The position numbers were made by a program, and so were the translations under genes. A stretch of 64,000 bases of DNA from a marine actinobacterium MedAcidi-G1. GTDB lineage: Bacteria; Actinomycetota; Acidimicrobiia; Acidimicrobiales; MedAcidi-G1. Every line of letters begins with the position of its first letter. Position 1 is the first letter of the stretch. The notes beneath the pieces were generated by a model that did no database searches, had not been told where the DNA came from, and was given only the letters and a program-made list of their open reading frames with translations. Of this stretch, positions 43,934 to 52,832 are shown piece after piece. Location: NCBI GenBank assembly GCA_000817085.1, contig JUEM01000001.1, forward strand, positions 58,568 to 122,567, in the 5' to 3' direction.

Positions 43934-44809
43934 ATGGATAGTTTTCCATCTTCCGAACCACTGAGACCCGTAACTCAGTCAGAGATCGCTTCTTTTGCTT
44001 CAGATGGAGTGGTTTATCTGCCCAATATTGTGGAAAAGAATTGGATTGAATTGCTTAATTCATCCTTGGAATTGATGCTTAAAGACTCAAAAATGTTTGC
44101 AGATCTCACAGCACTGAGTAGTGATTTAAATAAAACTCAAGGTTTGGCCGCAATAACAGAAAATGAGAGTAAAGCTGGAAGATTTTTATCCGGGGTAGAT
44201 CACTGGAAAGAAGATAAAAATTTTGCTGCATTTGCAAAAATTTCTCCACTCCCTTCAATAGTGGCAAAACTTATGAATTCAAAAACAGTTTATCTATATG
44301 AAGATTCCGTTTTGATCAAAGAACCCTGTACCGCTGAAGAAACTGCCTTCCATCAGGATCTTGGGTATTTTCATTTGAAAGGTGAGAATGTGTGTACAGT
44401 TTGGGCTCCTTTAGACCATGTGGACTCTGAAACAGGCAGTGTTGTTTATCTCCGCTCATCTCACAAGAATAAAAAAGTGTTCAAGCCTAATTGGTTTGTA
44501 GTGAATGAACCTTTACCTGATGTAGAAGGTAATGATCTGCCAAATATCGAAATCGATGATAAAAAGCTTGATTTGGTAAGGTTCGACACAAAACCTGGAG
44601 ATTTAGTTGTGCATCATGCATTGACTCTTCACGGGGCAGGTGCAAACAGCTCAGCTGCTAGAGAACGACGTGCTGTTTCAGTTCGTTACTGTGGAGATGA
44701 TTCCACCTACATAATTCGCCCTGGCGCTCCTAAAAAACCGCACCATGAAAATATGCGAACTGGAGACCCTGTGATTGACCATCCGGACTGTCCGCTGGTT
44801 TGGGGTTAG
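43934..44809 (+). CDS. Phytanoyl-CoA dioxygenase (PhyH) family protein
   Basis: A 291-residue Fe(II)/2-oxoglutarate oxygenase of the PhyH family. The iron-binding H-x-D is in AFHQDLGYFHL near residue 139, the distal His in VHHALTLHGAGAN near 226, and the 2-oxoglutarate Arg in ERRAVSVRY. Relatives hydroxylate lipid chains, ectoine or small acids. It follows the SDR by 36 bp and may be the last gene of the same operon. Confidence 0.87.
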   Translation: MDSFPSSEPLRPVTQSEIASFASDGVVYLPNIVEKNWIELLNSSLELMLKDSKMFADLTALSSDLNKTQGLAAITENESKAGRFLSGVDHWKEDKNFAAFAKISPLPSIVAKLMNSKTVYLYEDSVLIKEPCTAEETAFHQDLGYFHLKGENVCTVWAPLDHVDSETGSVVYLRSSHKNKKVFKPNWFVVNEPLPDVEGNDLPNIEIDDKKLDLVRFDTKPGDLVVHHALTLHGAGANSSAARERRAVSVRYCGDDSTYIIRPGAPKKPHHENMRTGDPVIDHPDCPLVWG

Positions 44810-44825
44810 CTGAAAAGCTCTTAAG

Positions 44826-45917
44826 TTACTTATGGTTATGGGATAGGACTGCACGAACAGCATCAGTTGATGCAGTTCTGTTTAGTACCGCCATAGCTTC
44901 ATCTATTTGGTCTATTCCGAAGACTTCTCCCAGTAACTGGGCAGTAGGAAATTTTTTTGTATTAAGAATTTCTACAGCTTCTTTCAACGATTTATTGGTT
45001 CCACCAGCTCCACCATGAATAGTGAGTCCCCTCATCACAGCATTGTCTGTTACGACTGGAACTGCTTCTCGGTCTTTGAGACCCGCCCAAATTACATCCC
45101 CTCCATACCTGACTAGATCAAGACATAGCCCAGGTACTGATGGGGCGCTGCTTAAATCTACTACAAGGTCAGCCATTACACCTCCAGTGATATCTGCAAC
45201 TCTTTCGATGGGGTCCTCGTTCGATACGTCAATAACAAAATCAGCTCCGATTTCTTCTGCTATTGAGAGCCGGTGGTTATCTTCCTTGGTTCCTGTGACA
45301 ATAACTTTGTCGGCTCCCATTTGTTTGGCCATAGCAGCAAAAGTCAAACCCATGTGACCAGGCCCTTGTATAACCACTTTCATTTTTTGGCTCCAGTGGA
45401 TACGACTTGTCCAAGCGATGACATTGCTTAGAGGTTCAAAAATCGTTAATTCTTCGGCAGATATATCGTCGGTTAAGCGTTCAAGTTGGGTTCTTGGGAG
45501 AACAGACATGTATTCGCCATAACCTCCCCAGAGTCCCTCGGCTTCATCAAGTCCAAAACTATATCCATAGCAACTGAAACCAAAGGGATTAGAATCTGAA
45601 GGTTCTGTAGGTACGACAATGTTTACTGCTACACGGTCACCAATTTTGACTCCAAGTTCTGTATCCGAGTCCAGATCATGTACTCTGCCAACAATTTCGT
45701 GCCCGGGAACAGTTGGAGAAACCTCCCCGGGAACGTGTTTTTGGCCATTTAATTGCGCAACATCGCTATGACAGAGGCCCACAGCTTCAACAGCAATTAC
45801 TGCCCCACCTTCTGGAGGTTTGGGAATATCAAAATTATCTTTTCGTTCCCAACTGCCGTCCCCATTAAAGATTACAGCTGAACAATTATTCACGTTTGAC
45901 ACCGGCATTAAATCCAA
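44826..45917 (-). CDS. Zinc-type alcohol dehydrogenase (MDR family)
   Basis: A 363-residue medium-chain dehydrogenase. Catalytic zinc ligands Cys in VGLCHSDVAQL and His-Glu in VPGHEIVGRV are present, and the Rossmann region reads VVIQGPGHMGLTFAAMAKQMGADKVIV. The four-Cys structural-zinc lobe is missing; the corresponding region has a single Cys (FSCYGYSFG). Its start lies 3 bp downstream of the thiolase stop. It probably handles an alcohol or hydroxyacyl step of the beta-oxidation-type operon. Confidence 0.86.
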   Translation of the reverse strand: MDLMPVSNVNNCSAVIFNGDGSWERKDNFDIPKPPEGGAVIAVEAVGLCHSDVAQLNGQKHVPGEVSPTVPGHEIVGRVHDLDSDTELGVKIGDRVAVNIVVPTEPSDSNPFGFSCYGYSFGLDEAEGLWGGYGEYMSVLPRTQLERLTDDISAEELTIFEPLSNVIAWTSRIHWSQKMKVVIQGPGHMGLTFAAMAKQMGADKVIVTGTKEDNHRLSIAEEIGADFVIDVSNEDPIERVADITGGVMADLVVDLSSAPSVPGLCLDLVRYGGDVIWAGLKDREAVPVVTDNAVMRGLTIHGGAGGTNKSLKEAVEILNTKKFPTAQLLGEVFGIDQIDEAMAVLNRTASTDAVRAVLSHNHK

Positions 45918-45920
45918 AAG

Positions 45921-47099
45921 TCACAAACGTCGCAAAAGGGTTCCGGTTCCAAGGCCCCCACCGCAACACATTGTTACCAGAGCGTGTTCAGTGTCTGTCC
46001 GATGAAGTTCATGGAGTGCCTTAGTCATCAATATGGCACCTGTTCCACCAAGAGGATGACCTAAAGCTATTGCTCCTCCGTTCGGATTGACACGTTCCAT
46101 GTCAGGGTTTGTCTCTTTTTCCCATGCTAGAACAACAGAAGCGAATGCTTCGTTAATTTCAACGAGGTCTATGTCGTTAATTTTCATCCCGTTATCCTTT
46201 AAGATTTTTTCAGTTGCAAATATTGGTCCTGTGAGCATGAATTCAGGATCTGAACCGACTAAACAGCTATCAACAATTTTTGCCAGAGGTTTTAATCCAA
46301 GATCTGCTGCTTTTTGTGCCGTCATCATTAATACTGCCCCAGCACCATCTGATATTTGTGAAGAAGTCCCAGCAGTGTGAACACCATTTTCACGTCCTGA
46401 TGGTTTAAGACCCGCAAGTGATTCCAAAGTAGTTTCTCGGAGTCCTTCATCACGAGTAACTGAAACACTCTCTCCTGAAGGATTTCCTTCTTCATCATTA
46501 ACGGGTACCTCTATTGGAGTTATTTGTGTCGCGAATCGATCTTCTGACCAAGCTCTAGCAGCGCGATCTTGTGAAAGCTTTCCGAAAGCATCGCAATCGT
46601 CACGAGTAATTTCCCAGTGATCAGCAATTCTTTCGGACCCTTCGAACTGGCTGGTCATCTCGAAATGATCAAAGTAGTTACGATTTACCGGAGTTCCAGC
46701 ATTGGGTTCTTTAGGAATTGTCGCCCCGAAGCCAACCTGACTCATAAGTTCCACACCGCATCCAACAGCAGAGTCGACAGTTCCCGAAGCGACGAGAGCG
46801 TATGCAAGATTTGTGGCTTGTTGCGAAGAACCGCATTGCGCATCGACTGTTGTAGCGGCTACTTCAATTGGTAATCCGGCAGTTAGCCACGCTGTACGAG
46901 TGACATTCATGGTTTGCATGCCTACTTGACCTACGCACCCACCAACGACTTGACCGACTTCTTTAGGATCCATTCCTGTTCTTGCGAATAAGGAACTTTG
47001 AACCGCTCCTAGTAGGTCTATGGAGTGCGAGTTAGAGAGACCTCCACCTCTTTTACCTATTGGGCTTCTTACAGCGTCTACTATCACAACTTCATGCAT
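45921..47099 (-). CDS. Thiolase (acetyl-CoA acetyltransferase family)
   Basis: A 392-residue thiolase. The nucleophile Cys is in DAQCGSSQQATN near residue 88, the His motif GGAIALGHPLGGTGA near 346, and the second catalytic Cys in MCCGGGLGTGTLL near the C-terminus. It cleaves or forms 3-ketoacyl-CoA. It sits between an acyl-CoA dehydrogenase and an alcohol dehydrogenase on the same strand, a beta-oxidation-like set. Confidence 0.92.
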   Translation of the reverse strand: MHEVVIVDAVRSPIGKRGGGLSNSHSIDLLGAVQSSLFARTGMDPKEVGQVVGGCVGQVGMQTMNVTRTAWLTAGLPIEVAATTVDAQCGSSQQATNLAYALVASGTVDSAVGCGVELMSQVGFGATIPKEPNAGTPVNRNYFDHFEMTSQFEGSERIADHWEITRDDCDAFGKLSQDRAARAWSEDRFATQITPIEVPVNDEEGNPSGESVSVTRDEGLRETTLESLAGLKPSGRENGVHTAGTSSQISDGAGAVLMMTAQKAADLGLKPLAKIVDSCLVGSDPEFMLTGPIFATEKILKDNGMKINDIDLVEINEAFASVVLAWEKETNPDMERVNPNGGAIALGHPLGGTGAILMTKALHELHRTDTEHALVTMCCGGGLGTGTLLRRL

Positions 47100-47141
47100 T
47101 TTTTATCTCCTTATTTATCACGTTAGTGGGTAACAGTACTT

Positions 47142-48380
47142 TCAGATCGGCAGGTTTCCGGTAGCTGTAGAAGTCGAGCCATGATCTTTAAAAGCGGCTA
47201 TTGTCCTCTGAGCTATGCGCATTTGATGGATCTCATCAGCGCCATCAGCAAATCTAGACCACCTAGCGTGCTGATACATGTGGGCTAGGGGAGTATCTGT
47301 TGAGTAGCCGAGAGCACCGTGCACTTGTATAGCACGATCGATTATCCGATTTAGGCTGTTTGCTACGAAATGTTTAGCCATTGAAACTTCTGATTTGAAA
47401 TCATCTCCATTGTCAATTTTCGAAGCGGCATGCAGAACCATTAGTTTGCATTGGTAAAGTTCCATCGCAGAGTCAGCGATCATCCACTGAATCCCTTGCT
47501 TTTCAGCCAGAATTGAACCATGACTGTATCTTTCTAAAGACCTTTCAACGGTCATGTCAAGTGCCATCTCAGCCTGAGCAATCCACCTCATACAGTGTGC
47601 TAAGCGAGCTGGACCTAAACGATATTGGCCAAGTAAATGCCCCTGACCTCTGCCACCCAGCATCTGAGAGTCGTGAACTCTAAGATCTTCGATGATTATT
47701 TCGGAATGACCCGTTGAACCGTGCATTGTTTCAATTTCGCGCGCTTCAGTCCAACCATCGAAAGGAAGGTCAATAATAAAAGCTGTGTTTGCTGCCTGTG
47801 GCAGTTCAGGATCATCTTCGGTTCTGGCAATCAGAATCGCAAAATTTGCCCTATGCGCATTTGAAATAAACCATTTGTGCCCGTTGATAACCCACTCTTC
47901 ACCATCTTGATAAGCATTTGTCTGGATCAGGGTTGGATCTGATCCAGCCACTTCAGGCTCAGTCATAGCAAAACAAGAAGTAGCTGTTCCCTGACAAAGA
48001 GGTCTTAGGTATTTTTCTTTTTGCTCGTCTGTGGCCCAGTGCAACATAGTATGCATATTTCCTTCATCAGGAGCCTGACAATTTAGCACCCATGGGCCAT
48101 AGTATGACTTGGCTGCTTCGGCCTGGACCATAGCCATAGCTACATGTCCCAATTCCATTCCACCCCATTCTTTTGGCATATGCGGTAGCCAGATGCCTTC
48201 TTCGAAAGCTTCTTTGCGCATTTCAATTAACTTGCTAATCCTGTCTTTAGGATTTAATGGTTCGGTCCCGTTGGAGCCTTCTATAGTTTCTTCTCCGGGT
48301 TTGACTACCCGTTCGATGAAGTCGCGTACACTATTTCGTATTTCTTCAAGCTCTGGCGAAAGTGTGAAATCAATTGCCAT
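47142..48380 (-). CDS. Acyl-CoA dehydrogenase
   Basis: A 412-residue flavin acyl-CoA dehydrogenase. Signature parts are CFAMTEPEVAGSDP (FAD/substrate region), WVINGHKWFISNAH and the C-terminal IDRAIQVHGALGYSTDTPLAHMYQHARWSRFADGADEIH. Relatives of this shape act on medium or branched acyl-CoAs. Its ATG overlaps the upstream SDR stop by one base (TAATG), so they are coupled. Confidence 0.92.
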   Translation of the reverse strand: MAIDFTLSPELEEIRNSVRDFIERVVKPGEETIEGSNGTEPLNPKDRISKLIEMRKEAFEEGIWLPHMPKEWGGMELGHVAMAMVQAEAAKSYYGPWVLNCQAPDEGNMHTMLHWATDEQKEKYLRPLCQGTATSCFAMTEPEVAGSDPTLIQTNAYQDGEEWVINGHKWFISNAHRANFAILIARTEDDPELPQAANTAFIIDLPFDGWTEAREIETMHGSTGHSEIIIEDLRVHDSQMLGGRGQGHLLGQYRLGPARLAHCMRWIAQAEMALDMTVERSLERYSHGSILAEKQGIQWMIADSAMELYQCKLMVLHAASKIDNGDDFKSEVSMAKHFVANSLNRIIDRAIQVHGALGYSTDTPLAHMYQHARWSRFADGADEIHQMRIAQRTIAAFKDHGSTSTATGNLPI

Positions 48381-49312
48381 TAGATATCTTTACTGGGCCT
48401 TCCAGGTCCTTCTGTTGGTATCCCGCTCATATCAGGATTAAGTTGCGCATCTTTCATTAGTTCCTTGACTATGTCTGTCAGTCCTTCAGGATCATCTGTC
48501 TGTTTAGCAGATGGTCCTAGATGCCATTGTTCGGCTACTCCAAGTCTTTCGCCAACAACATCGAAAACGCGTCCTGTTACATTTTGAGCTGCTTCACTAC
48601 ATAACCAAGCAGTAATCACAGAAATCCATCTTGGGCTCATCGCTTCTTCAGCGCCTTCATCTGTGCCGACTATTCCTGGGAGGTCAGCGGTCATACGTGT
48701 GAAAGCAGCAGGTGCAAGACAGTTGACGGTGACACCATATTTGACAAGTTCCATTGCGGTGATAACAGAAAATGCTGCTATACCAGCTTTTGCTGCACCA
48801 TAGTTTGCCTGACCAACATTGCCGTAAATACCGGAAGGGGAAGAAGTGTTTATAATCCTTCCAAAGGCTTCACCACCAGCCTTTACTGTTTCGCGCCAAA
48901 AGACCGAGGCATGATGGACAGTTGAGAATGTTCCTTTAAGGTGAACGTTGATCACGGCATCGAAGTCATCTTCAGACATTGAAAAAATCATTCGATCGCG
49001 CAGAATCCCGGCGTTATTGATCAAAATGTCTAGCCTTCCCCAAGTGTCAATTGCCTGCTGAACCATTTCACCAGCAGCTGCAAAGTCGGCTACGTTCGCA
49101 CCATTTACAATTGCTTCGCCGCCCATTTCAACAATTTCGTTTACTACTTCTTGAGCGGGGCTTAGGTCACTACCAGATCCATCCATGTCGCCACCTAAAT
49201 CGTTCACGACCACTTTTGCACCTTGGTTTGCAAGCATAAGTGCATGTTCGCGTCCAATGCCTCTTCCCGCTCCAGTAACGATTGCCACACGACCTTCACA
49301 GAGGTTACCCAT
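48380..49312 (-). CDS. Short-chain dehydrogenase (HSD17B4-like 3-hydroxyacyl-CoA dehydrogenase type)
   Basis: A 310-residue SDR like the dehydrogenase half of multifunctional enzyme type 2. NAD loop IVTGAGRGIGREHALMLA, VVNDLGGDMDGSG (acidic end of beta-2, NAD preference), NNAG near 108, and YGAAKAGI for Y-x-x-x-K. It probably oxidises a 3-hydroxyacyl-CoA. It is the first gene of the operon SDR, acyl-CoA dehydrogenase, thiolase, alcohol dehydrogenase. Confidence 0.88.
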   Translation of the reverse strand: MGNLCEGRVAIVTGAGRGIGREHALMLANQGAKVVVNDLGGDMDGSGSDLSPAQEVVNEIVEMGGEAIVNGANVADFAAAGEMVQQAIDTWGRLDILINNAGILRDRMIFSMSEDDFDAVINVHLKGTFSTVHHASVFWRETVKAGGEAFGRIINTSSPSGIYGNVGQANYGAAKAGIAAFSVITAMELVKYGVTVNCLAPAAFTRMTADLPGIVGTDEGAEEAMSPRWISVITAWLCSEAAQNVTGRVFDVVGERLGVAEQWHLGPSAKQTDDPEGLTDIVKELMKDAQLNPDMSGIPTEGPGRPSKDI

Positions 49313-49340
49313 TATTTATCTCCTAAATTATTGTCCAAAA

Positions 49341-49370
49341 TGCAAGCTCATTCATGATGAGCGATTTGCA
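49341..49370. promoter_or_regulatory. Inverted repeat upstream of the beta-oxidation operon
   Basis: GCTCAT (49346-49351) and ATGAGC (49357-49362) pair around a 5-base spacer, and outer arms TGCAA (49341-49345) and TTGCA (49366-49370) extend the symmetry with a 3-base bulge. It lies 28 bp before the SDR start in the divergent gap, a fitting place for a repressor operator; no regulator gene is adjacent. Confidence 0.35.
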
Positions 49371-49491
49371 ACTATTAAAGCCTAAAGGAAAGATGCCAAA
49401 GAAACTAAACACTTACAGATGTTTTTCGCTACACGTAAGTTTAAGTAGGAAACTAAGTAAGTAGGCCTTCGTTCAGAGGGTGGAACCTTCA

Positions 49492-51789
49492 TTGCGGTAT
49501 GTCAGACTTCTAGATATGAGAAGATTTCCATTGTTCGTTTGTTTACTGTTATGTGTTTTTGCTTGTGGAAATAGTTCGGATCCTCAAAGTTTGACAGTTG
49601 CAACTGTTGTTCCGAGTGAGACTGTTGTTCCGAGTGAGACTGTTGTTCCGAGTGAGACTGTTGTTCCGAGTGAGACTGTTGTTCCGAGTGAGACTGTGGC
49701 TACAACAGTGGCTCTGACTACAACACCAGTGCCTAAATCAGACTCAGAAATCCAACTGAACCAAGTAGAGAGTCAGCTTGAACAAGAACAGACATTAGAT
49801 CCCACTTCTGCTTCTTGGTTCCCTGGTGTTTACCTGCCCAGGCACTGTGAAAGTGGGACTACTGTAAATGACGCAGGTTTCGCCATCCCTGACCAACATA
49901 AGATTTGGGAATGCTCTTTCAATACAGATAACGAACTAGATATCGATATGGGTTTTGGTGAACTTGTTCGAGATTCTGATTCATCCGAGGATCTATACGG
50001 GGTTTCACAGTATCTACGGGTTTTTCAAATGATGGATGTTAATCCGACAACAGGACAATTTGGATTGTGGGGACAGTGGATAGGGGATGACCGTGCTCAC
50101 CCTCACGGGCCTTTCAATTCGATAGAAGGAGGTTTGTTTATTCATGACAAAATGGGACGAAGTAAATTCCCAAAATATATGGCATCGGCAGCTACAGGTC
50201 TTTACTCTCCAAGAAGTGACACTGGCGGAGGTTGGGGATTTCATGAAAGACGTATCGAATGTTCATTGATGGGACGAGCAACTCTTTCAAACAGAATGAT
50301 GGTTCCACCTAGTCTTATTTCGTTTGACGAAGATCAAGAAACGTTTGATAACGAAGGTGGAATTCATGTCGGAACATCGTGGGCTGCTTTACCTATTTTC
50401 GGAGGTAAGCCGAGGGTAGATGAACAGGCGTGGGACGATAGCGGTGGAAAACTTACCTGGACATTCATTATTGATGCAGCAAATTACAGTGGCCCACTAA
50501 TAGCGTACGTTCCGGAACATTGGTCACGAAATATAGACCAATTTAACGCAATGGAAATATTAGATGATGTTTACGAGTGGGACGATAGCCCAACTGCAAA
50601 AATTCTGCTTGACTTCATAAATGGTCAAATGAGCAACTCTGAATTACATACAGCTATCAGTAAAGAGTCTTGGTATCAAGTCGAACCAGGATCAGATAGT
50701 TGGGAGGAAGGTAGTTATTGGGTTCGGCCAGAACAGACTCTTGGCTTATCACCAGCTCGCCCGTATCTTCCGACAGGAAACGAAATGCCTCCCATACCTT
50801 CATTTACGGAAACAGACTCAGAAGGAAGGGTATTTGCGAAAATATTTCCCCCCTTATTTCCAAAGAATAACAATATTGAACCTTTTGTTTCCAACGTTCA
50901 AACCTTCGATGTTCATCTCTATAACCATTTCGTTGATGTATTCAACACTGATAATGACCTAAGAACGATGAACACAAACTTCGGCGATTTCGGCATTCCA
51001 ATGACTATTGAACATAATAATCACCTCTATGAAAGTGGTAATGCTGGAGTATTTTCATTTGATGAAAATGATGAAAGAGAACATCCGTTTACCAATAAAC
51101 GAAGTTTCCAAATTAATATCCCCTTGCGCCCTCAGGATACAAATGGAGAAACAAGTATTTTCTTGGATTGGGGGGGAGTAGAACCAGAAGAGCGGGGATG
51201 GGGCACTTATTACGAAATATTAAATAATGAGACACTAGTCCCGGCGGCTATCTCAGAAGTGCCGGCAATTCTTACTGAACTACGTTATGGATCAATCCCT
51301 GAAACCTACAATTTAGCCCCACACGATAACTCTTCGCTGGTTAACGCAACTGGGGTCTCACCTGATTTTTCTTGTTGGGACTGTGACGATGTGAGTGTTT
51401 GTGATCCAAAAATTTATGAGACAGTCTTAGATGACGACAGCACAGTCTCATATCAGTGGTATAGATTCCGCGACCAGCCTCTATTTCGAGATTTAACTAT
51501 TGATTATCCAGATGTGTATACAGATGTCTATCTTGACGAAATACAGTTATTGATTGAGAAGATGCACCGCGATTGGGGTGATTCACAAAAATTTATAGAA
51601 CAGCCTAGTAATCAAGAGCATCCATTACATCTGGTTGAAATAGACCACGGTCTTATTGTCGAGCCGCCAGAAGGAAAAGAATATGGATGGGTTCCAATAG
51701 TTACTCAGGTAGAACATCCAGATGGAATATGGATAGAAGAAATGACTTTTCGGGAAACACCTATAGGAAACTTTTTCTATTCTCACTAA
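49492..51789 (+). CDS. Large secreted lipoprotein of unknown function
   Basis: A lipoprotein of about 765 residues. The signal RRFPLFVCLLLCVFAC ends at a lipobox Cys, followed by a linker with five perfect TVVPSE repeats and more Thr/Val. The rest is a large acidic, Trp/Asp/Pro-rich extracellular domain without recognised motifs; SPDFSCWDCDDVSVCDP holds three close Cys. TTG 49492 is preferred because GAGGGTGG lies 8 bases upstream; a GTG at 49480 and an ATG at 49516 are alternatives. It could be a surface binding protein or a hydrolase of a family I do not recognise. Confidence 0.78.
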   Translation: MRYVRLLDMRRFPLFVCLLLCVFACGNSSDPQSLTVATVVPSETVVPSETVVPSETVVPSETVVPSETVATTVALTTTPVPKSDSEIQLNQVESQLEQEQTLDPTSASWFPGVYLPRHCESGTTVNDAGFAIPDQHKIWECSFNTDNELDIDMGFGELVRDSDSSEDLYGVSQYLRVFQMMDVNPTTGQFGLWGQWIGDDRAHPHGPFNSIEGGLFIHDKMGRSKFPKYMASAATGLYSPRSDTGGGWGFHERRIECSLMGRATLSNRMMVPPSLISFDEDQETFDNEGGIHVGTSWAALPIFGGKPRVDEQAWDDSGGKLTWTFIIDAANYSGPLIAYVPEHWSRNIDQFNAMEILDDVYEWDDSPTAKILLDFINGQMSNSELHTAISKESWYQVEPGSDSWEEGSYWVRPEQTLGLSPARPYLPTGNEMPPIPSFTETDSEGRVFAKIFPPLFPKNNNIEPFVSNVQTFDVHLYNHFVDVFNTDNDLRTMNTNFGDFGIPMTIEHNNHLYESGNAGVFSFDENDEREHPFTNKRSFQINIPLRPQDTNGETSIFLDWGGVEPEERGWGTYYEILNNETLVPAAISEVPAILTELRYGSIPETYNLAPHDNSSLVNATGVSPDFSCWDCDDVSVCDPKIYETVLDDDSTVSYQWYRFRDQPLFRDLTIDYPDVYTDVYLDEIQLLIEKMHRDWGDSQKFIEQPSNQEHPLHLVEIDHGLIVEPPEGKEYGWVPIVTQVEHPDGIWIEEMTFRETPIGNFFYSH
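49603..49692 (+). repeat. Five perfect tandem copies of an 18-bp unit
   Basis: ACTGTTGTTCCGAGTGAG is repeated five times without a mismatch, encoding TVVPSE five times in the linker just after the lipoprotein signal. Because the unit is a multiple of three, copy-number change alters linker length without breaking the frame. Confidence 0.97.
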
Positions 51790-51941
51790 TATTTCGCTGT
51801 CTTTGTTTCTCATATATTTAGTAATTGACATACGTAACCGATTGCGAGAGGCTCAAGGGGTAACGCTACACTGTTTGAGTTTGCACCTCTGCATTATTAC
51901 CTAGGTCGGTATTTGAAACTTAAAAGTAAAAGGAGAAATAG

Positions 51942-52811
51942 ATGTCAAGATGTGCCTTTATAGGTTTGGGAGTAATGGGATATCCAATGGCTGGTTATCT
52001 GCAGAATGCCGGCAACCAGACCACAGTTTACAACCGGACTATTTCCAAAGCTGTAAAATGGGTGGAAGATTATGGCGGCTCGTTAGGAGCTACACCTTGT
52101 GAAGCAGCTCAAGATACTGATGTAGTGATGCTCTGTGTCGGAAACGATGACGATGTTCGATCAGTTGTTTACGGAGAGTCTGGTGTTTTAGAAGGAATGT
52201 CACCAGGAGCTGTTCTGGTTGACCATACGACTGCATCCGCGTTTCTAGCTAAAGAATTGGAAAAAGCTTGTGCGGAAAAAAGCATAGGTTTTGTAGATGC
52301 ACCTATTTCAGGAGGTCAGGCAGGAGCTGAATCAGGTCAGTTGAGTGTGATGTGCGGAGGATCTCAAGAGGCGTTTGCAAAGATTGAATCAGTAATAGAT
52401 GTTTATTCAAAAATCTCTATTCTCGTTGGTCCTTCGGGTCACGGACAACTTACAAAGATGGTAAATCAGATCTGCATTGGAGGTTTGTTGCAAGGCTTGT
52501 CGGAGGCACTGGAATTCGCGAAACGATCTAACTTGGATACTGAAAAAGTCCTCGAAGCAATCAGCCAAGGAGCTTCCGCCTCTTGGTACTTGAGTAATCG
52601 TTCAGAAACGATGCTTGCAGGGGAATTCGATCATGGATTTGCAGTTGACTGGATGCGGAAGGACTTTGGCATTGTTTTTGAAGAAGCAGAAAGAATTGGT
52701 TTCGACTTGCCGGTCACGTCACTTGTTGACAATTTTTTTGCTGAGTTGCAGGAAAAAGGCCACAGTAGATCAGATGTCTCCTCTCTTATAGAACTACTAT
52801 CAGACAAGTAG
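51942..52811 (+). CDS. 3-hydroxyisobutyrate dehydrogenase-family oxidoreductase
   Basis: A 289-residue beta-hydroxyacid dehydrogenase (3-hydroxyisobutyrate, tartronate semialdehyde or related). The dinucleotide motif FIGLGVMGYPMAGYL opens the protein, the substrate motif DAPISGGQAGAESGQLSVMCGG is at about 121, and the catalytic Lys is in GHGQLTKMVNQ near 174. AAGGAGA lies about six bases upstream of the ATG. It ends 21 bp from the convergent TauD-type gene. Substrate unknown. Confidence 0.9.
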   Translation: MSRCAFIGLGVMGYPMAGYLQNAGNQTTVYNRTISKAVKWVEDYGGSLGATPCEAAQDTDVVMLCVGNDDDVRSVVYGESGVLEGMSPGAVLVDHTTASAFLAKELEKACAEKSIGFVDAPISGGQAGAESGQLSVMCGGSQEAFAKIESVIDVYSKISILVGPSGHGQLTKMVNQICIGGLLQGLSEALEFAKRSNLDTEKVLEAISQGASASWYLSNRSETMLAGEFDHGFAVDWMRKDFGIVFEEAERIGFDLPVTSLVDNFFAELQEKGHSRSDVSSLIELLSDK

Positions 52812-52832
52812 CATTTAAAAAACAGAGAAACT

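Noticed and set aside
49603..49692. CRISPR-like repeat array
   Set aside because: Units are contiguous with no spacers and encode an in-frame hexapeptide; it is a coding tandem repeat.
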